Below the pieces are notes generated by a model. That model did no database searches. It saw only the letters and a list, made by a program, of their open reading frames with translations, and was not told the DNA's origin. A program made the translations under genes and the position numbers. 64,000 bases of DNA from Aldehydirespirator sp965203635 (GTDB taxonomy: Bacteria; Actinomycetota; Acidimicrobiia; Acidimicrobiales; Aldehydirespiratoraceae), in assembly GCA_965203635.1 (NCBI GenBank), contig OZ241903.1:2914001-2978000 (forward strand), given 5' to 3'. The stretch's first letter is position 1, and each line of letters begins with the position of its first letter. Below are positions 60,503-64,000 of this stretch, in pieces.

Positions 60503-61327
60503 TCAGGTGGTGGCGCCGTGGTCGCGCAGGATCTGGTTGAGGGCCGACTTGTCGTGGCGCTCGCCCTCCGACAGGCGCTTGATCACCAGCACCGCGGGCA
60601 GTCCGAACTCGCCGCCGCCGAACCGGCGGGCCCGGGTACCCAGCACGGCAACCGACCAGGGCGGCACCTCGCCCCTTCCCAGTTCCTCGCCGGTGGAGGC
60701 ATCGATCACCGGGATGGAGCCGGTGAGGATCGCTCCCGCTCCCAGCACCGTCCCCTGCCCGACCCGGGCGCCGTCGGCGACGATGCAGCGGCTGCCGATC
60801 AGGCAGTCGTCCTCCACGATCACCGGCTGCGCCACCGGAGGCTCGAGCACGCCGCCGATGCCGACCCCGCCCGAGAGGTGCACGTTGGCGCCGATCTGGG
60901 CGCATGACCCCACGGTGGCCCAGGTGTCGACCATGGTGTTGGCCCCCACATGGGCGCCGATGTTGGTGTAGCTGGGCATCATGATCACGCCCGGCGCCTG
61001 GTAGCTGCCCCAACGGGCCGATGCTCCCGGCACCACCCTGACACCCCGGGCCGCGTAGTCGGTCTTGAGCGGGATCTTGTCGGCGAACTCGAAGGGGCCG
61101 AGCTCGATGGTGCTCATCTTGGCCGTCGAGAACAGCAGCAGGATGGCCTGCTTGCACCACTGGTTGACCTGCACCGTGCCGTCGTCGAGCACCTCGGCCA
61201 CCCGGGCCTGGCCGGTGTCGAGAGCGTCTATGGCCTCATGGATCGTCTCGATCACCTCCGGGTCATCAGCATCGAGGTTCGGCCGGGCTTCCCAGAGCAC
61301 GCCGATACGTGATTCAAGGTCGGACAT
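60503..61327 (-). CDS. dapD: Tetrahydrodipicolinate N-succinyltransferase, E. coli type
   Basis: 274 residues, the length of E. coli DapD. The left-handed beta-helix contains SYTNIGAHV, TMVDTWATVGSCAQIG and VHLSGGVGIGGVLEP, nearly as in proteobacteria. Actinobacterial DapD is usually longer (about 317) and only distantly similar, so transfer is possible. It lies in dapC-dapD-dapE order on one strand, with a hairpin repeat array just upstream. Confidence 0.93.
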   Translation of the reverse strand: MSDLESRIGVLWEARPNLDADDPEVIETIHEAIDALDTGQARVAEVLDDGTVQVNQWCKQAILLLFSTAKMSTIELGPFEFADKIPLKTDYAARGVRVVPGASARWGSYQAPGVIMMPSYTNIGAHVGANTMVDTWATVGSCAQIGANVHLSGGVGIGGVLEPPVAQPVIVEDDCLIGSRCIVADGARVGQGTVLGAGAILTGSIPVIDASTGEELGRGEVPPWSVAVLGTRARRFGGGEFGLPAVLVIKRLSEGERHDKSALNQILRDHGATT

Positions 61328-61373
61328 GGGCTGAGAGGCTAACTTGCCCTCCACCCGCCCACGTTCAGGCCCG

Positions 61374-61581
61374 ACACAAGCCCGCCGGGAACTGGCAGCG
61401 CAATGCACGGCATGCGTGCGTTTCACTGCCAATTCCGAGCCGCACACAAGCCCGCCGGGGAACTGGCAGCGCAATGCACGGTATGCGTGCGTTTCACTGC
61501 CAATTCCGAGCCGCACACAAGCCCGCCGGGGAACTGGCAGCGCAATGCACGGTATGCGTGCGTTTCACTGCCAATTCCGAG
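61374..61581. repeat. Three tandem 71-bp units, each a long hairpin
   Basis: Units begin at 61374, 61444 and 61515 with ACACAAGCCCGCC. Copies differ by one missing G and one C/T. In each, GGAACTGGCAG pairs with CTGCCAATTCC, and inner CGCAATGCACG with GCGTGCGTTTC-like bases, giving a stem of about 20 bp. The array fills the gap between the aminotransferase stop and dapD. No spacers differ, so it is not a CRISPR array. Confidence 0.9.
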
Positions 61582-61587
61582 GTGCGG

Positions 61588-62775
61588 CTAGTCGAGGAGT
61601 CTTCCCAGGGCCAGCTCCAGGCGCTCGGGGGGCTGGACCGCGGCGATGCGAACGTACTCGTGCGGGTTGCGCGGACCGGCGGCATCAGGGTCCGCACAGT
61701 AGAACTCGCCGGGGCTCACGATCAGGCCGGCTCGGCGGGCGAGAGTCTCCGCGAATTCCCACGCGTCACCATCGGGCGCCTGCACCCAGATGTAGAAGCC
61801 CCCCGCTGGACGACCAACCGGTGTCAGACGGCCCTCCTTGAGCGACAGCGTCGGCTGCACTAGGACACTGGGCGCACGCGCCATGTTGGCCAACTTCGCG
61901 ATCTGATCAAGTCTCAGCAAGTATCGCTTGCGTTGCTCCGCCACGTGGTCCTGGTCGCTCCAGGCTGCGACTGCGGCCGCCTGAACCGGGCCGGGCACCA
62001 TGCAGCCAGCGTGCTTGCGGCACTCCCGCAGGTAGTGGACCAGCGCTGCGTCGCCGGCGTAGAACCCGGCTCGCACACCGGCCATGTTCGATCGCTTCGA
62101 CAGCGAGTGCACGGCCAGCACGCCTTCGCTGCCGTGCTCGAGGATGGTGCGCGGCGGCCCGTCCCAAGTGAACTCCGCGTAGCACTCGTCGCTGGCGACC
62201 AGCACGCCGTTGTCGCGGCCCCAGGTCGCGGCCGCAGCCAGATCGTCGAGGGCTCCCGCCGGGTTGCCCGGCGTGTTGACCCACAGGCACAGGGCGCGCC
62301 TGGCGTCACGCCGTTCGATCGAGTCGACGTCGATGCGGAACTTGTCGTCCACCGCGACCGGGACGGCTCGACAGCCAGCCAGGGCCGCGCCCATCGCATA
62401 AGACGGGTACGAGACCGACGGGTACAGCACCGTGTCGCGGTCGGGGAGGCGGAGCTTCAGGTAGTGCGGCAGCGAGGCCACGAACTCCTTGGTGCCGATA
62501 CAGGCCGCGACCTCTGTGTCGGGATCAACCTCCACGTCGAATCGGCGCTGTACCCAAGCGGCCGCGGCTTGCCGGAACGCAGCCGAGCCGATCGATGCCG
62601 GGTAGCCGCGTTCGGTGCCCGACGCGGCCAGCGCCTCCACTGCCTGCGGGGGCGGTGGGTCGCAGGGAGTCCCGACCGAGCAGTCGACTGCGCCACCGGG
62701 AAGCCTCGCGGCTGCCTCCCGCAGCGGTTCGAGACGCTCGTAGGGATAGACGGGCGGCACGAAGCCCTTCGTCAC
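61588..62775 (-). CDS. dapC: PLP-dependent aminotransferase, probable succinyldiaminopimelate aminotransferase
   Basis: 395 residues, fold type I. NTPGNPAG, SDECYAEFTW and the PLP Lys in SLSKRSNMAG are present, with the C-terminal Arg near HEYVRIA. Placement before dapD and dapE supports DapC, which makes N-succinyl-LL-diaminopimelate. GTG 62775 overlaps the hflX stop (GTGA), so the ATG-like longer form is rejected. Confidence 0.85.
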   Translation of the reverse strand: MTKGFVPPVYPYERLEPLREAAARLPGGAVDCSVGTPCDPPPPQAVEALAASGTERGYPASIGSAAFRQAAAAWVQRRFDVEVDPDTEVAACIGTKEFVASLPHYLKLRLPDRDTVLYPSVSYPSYAMGAALAGCRAVPVAVDDKFRIDVDSIERRDARRALCLWVNTPGNPAGALDDLAAAATWGRDNGVLVASDECYAEFTWDGPPRTILEHGSEGVLAVHSLSKRSNMAGVRAGFYAGDAALVHYLRECRKHAGCMVPGPVQAAAVAAWSDQDHVAEQRKRYLLRLDQIAKLANMARAPSVLVQPTLSLKEGRLTPVGRPAGGFYIWVQAPDGDAWEFAETLARRAGLIVSPGEFYCADPDAAGPRNPHEYVRIAAVQPPERLELALGRLLD

Positions 62776-64000
62776 GAGCCGTCCCAACCGTTGACCACGT
62801 AGCGACGCAGAGCCCCGACCGAGCCGGGCTCCATGCGGGCCCGCACCCTCATGCCCTCCTCGGTGGCGGTGGACTCGAGCACCTGTCCCTCCCGGTGCAC
62901 GCCCGCGAGCACGTCGCCGCGGTCCCAGGGCACCACCAGCTCCACCTCGCTGGCAACCCGGCGCATCCGGTCGCCGATAGCGCCCAGGAGCCCCTCCACC
63001 CCTTCGCCGGTGGCGGCCGACACCGCCACCGCGCCGTCTGTCCGCTCGGCCAGCCGGACCGCACCCGGACCCAGGTCGCTCTTGTTGAACACAACCAACT
63101 CCGGGATCTCGTCGGCGTCGATCTCGGCGAGCACCTGGCGCACTGCGGCCATGGAGCCGTCGGGGTCGCTGTCGGAACCGTCCACCACATGGACCAGCAG
63201 GTCCGCGTCCCGGACAACGTCGAGCGTGGTCTTGAACGCCTCCACCAGCTGGTGGGGCAGCTTGCGCACGAACCCCACCGTGTCGGTGACGAAGACCGTC
63301 TCACCGCCGGGCAGCCCCAGTCGTCGGGTGGTGGGGTCGAGGGTGGCGAAGAGGCGGTCCTCCACCGCCACGGTGGCCGACGTGAGCCGGTTGAGCAGCG
63401 ATGATTTGCCCGCGTTGGTGTAGCCGACGATCGCCGCTGACCGGTTGCGGGTGCGGCTGCGGGCCTTGGACTGGGTTCGGCGATGGCCGGCGATACGGCG
63501 AAGGTCGTCCTCGAGCTTGTGTATGCGTCGCTCCAGGCGGCGACGGTCCACCTCGAGCTGGGTCTCGCCGGGACCGCGGGTGCCGATCCCGCCCGCCTGC
63601 TGCGACAGGCGCCGCCCGGCGCCCCGCAGGCGGGGCAGCCGGTAGCGGAGTTGGGCCAGCTCGACCTGGGCCTTGCCCTCCGGTGTGCTGGCGTTCTGGG
63701 CGAAGATGTCGAGGATCACCGCGGTGCGGTCCAAGGCGGTGCGGCCCAGCAGCTTCTCCAGGTTGAACTGCTGCGCGGGGCTGAGGTCGTCGTCGAACAC
63801 CACCGTGTCGCAGTCGACATCCTCGGCGATGGCCCTGATCTCGCGGGCCTTGCCCGCGCCCACGAAGGTGGCCGGATCGGGCGCGGCCCGCCGCTGGCAG
63901 ACCCGCTCGACGGCATCGGCTCCCGCGGTGTCGACCAGCAGGCTCAACTCGTCCAGGGAGGCGTCGGTGGCGGAGGCGTCCCGACCGGAGCGGACCATCC
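62772..64000 (-). CDS. hflX: GTPase HflX, N-terminus cut by window edge
   Basis: At least 408 residues. HflX N-domain (FVGAGKAREI), GGIGTRGPGETQLEVDRR, coiled linker, then the G domain: GYTNAGKSS (G1), TLDPTTRR (G2), DTVGFVRKLPHQLVEAF (G3), NKSD (G4). It splits stalled ribosomes. An ATG exists at 63998, but other HflX proteins have about 10-15 more residues before SLDEL, so the true start is probably outside. Confidence 0.93.
   Translation of the reverse strand, partial: MVRSGRDASATDASLDELSLLVDTAGADAVERVCQRRAAPDPATFVGAGKAREIRAIAEDVDCDTVVFDDDLSPAQQFNLEKLLGRTALDRTAVILDIFAQNASTPEGKAQVELAQLRYRLPRLRGAGRRLSQQAGGIGTRGPGETQLEVDRRRLERRIHKLEDDLRRIAGHRRTQSKARSRTRNRSAAIVGYTNAGKSSLLNRLTSATVAVEDRLFATLDPTTRRLGLPGGETVFVTDTVGFVRKLPHQLVEAFKTTLDVVRDADLLVHVVDGSDSDPDGSMAAVRQVLAEIDADEIPELVVFNKSDLGPGAVRLAERTDGAVAVSAATGEGVEGLLGAIGDRMRRVASEVELVVPWDRGDVLAGVHREGQVLESTATEEGMRVRARMEPGSVGALRRYVVNGWDGS

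Noticed and set aside
61374..61581. CRISPR array
   Set aside because: Units are contiguous copies with no distinct spacers, and no cas genes are near.

Overview
The window is a 64 kb piece of a GC-rich actinobacterial chromosome. Diagnostic content includes an Rpf-type transglycosylase beside ksgA/ispE, a lexA gene divergent from a LysM gene, a DUF501-ppx pair, the mini ribosomal proteins bS22 and bL37, a DUF222/13E12 HNH protein and a fused AccD/AccA carboxyltransferase. Housekeeping order (prs-rplY-pth-mfd-PPIase-mazG-eno-ftsB; metG-tatD-rpf-rsmA-ispE) matches actinobacteria in general. Two phytanoyl-CoA dioxygenases, a sulfatase and NTF2-fold proteins would suit an environmental, possibly marine, Acidimicrobiia member; that placement is inference. 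No rRNA, transposase, prophage or CRISPR is visible. No gene-free stretch exceeds 300 bases.

Layout. 1-8.4 kb is accessory: sulfatase (cut by the window edge), amidohydrolase, phytanoyl-CoA dioxygenase, SMP-30 lactonase, Fe superoxide dismutase, a HEPN-like protein, the HNH protein and a 3-hydroxyisobutyrate-dehydrogenase-like reductase. 8.5-17.3 kb is acyl-CoA and anaplerotic metabolism: fused carboxyltransferase, tRNA-Leu, a RecB-like Fe-S nuclease, an MFS exporter, a crotonase-fold protein lacking both usual catalytic glutamates, and pyruvate carboxylase. 17.3-24.2 kb carries GNAT, ppx and DUF501 genes, then coxG, a MobA-like gene, xdhC/coxF, coxE and coxD, which are molybdenum-hydroxylase (CO dehydrogenase-type) maturation genes without their structural genes. 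24.3-42.6 kb is the housekeeping core. 43-49 kb is a BMP-type nucleoside ABC transporter followed by a second phytanoyl-CoA dioxygenase. 49-57 kb holds lgt, acyl-CoA dehydrogenase, YihY, two NTF2-fold proteins and B12-dependent ribonucleotide reductase. 57-64 kb holds a RibD-like reductase, the LysM/lexA SOS pair with three LexA boxes, dapE, dapD, an aminotransferase likely to be dapC, and hflX (cut by the window edge).

The most unusual signal is a family of short repeats. One GC-rich element sits between genes at 41.36-41.45 and 51.92-52.01 kb. Its end module also forms the last codons and stop of two genes. Its core occurs as four identical 45-bp in-frame copies inside nrdJ (54.07-54.25 kb), adding four 15-residue repeats before the C-terminal cysteine cluster. 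Other repeats are three 71-bp hairpins before dapD, six 11-bp units after the HNH gene, 2.6 copies of a 38-bp unit between an exporter and a crotonase gene, and a 58-bp nested hairpin inside the cox cluster.

Many start codons lie 6-10 nt after a TAnnnT-like -10 hexamer, which suggests extensive leaderless transcription; this was used to choose several starts. Many gene pairs share GTGA or ATGA stop/start overlaps, indicating translational coupling.
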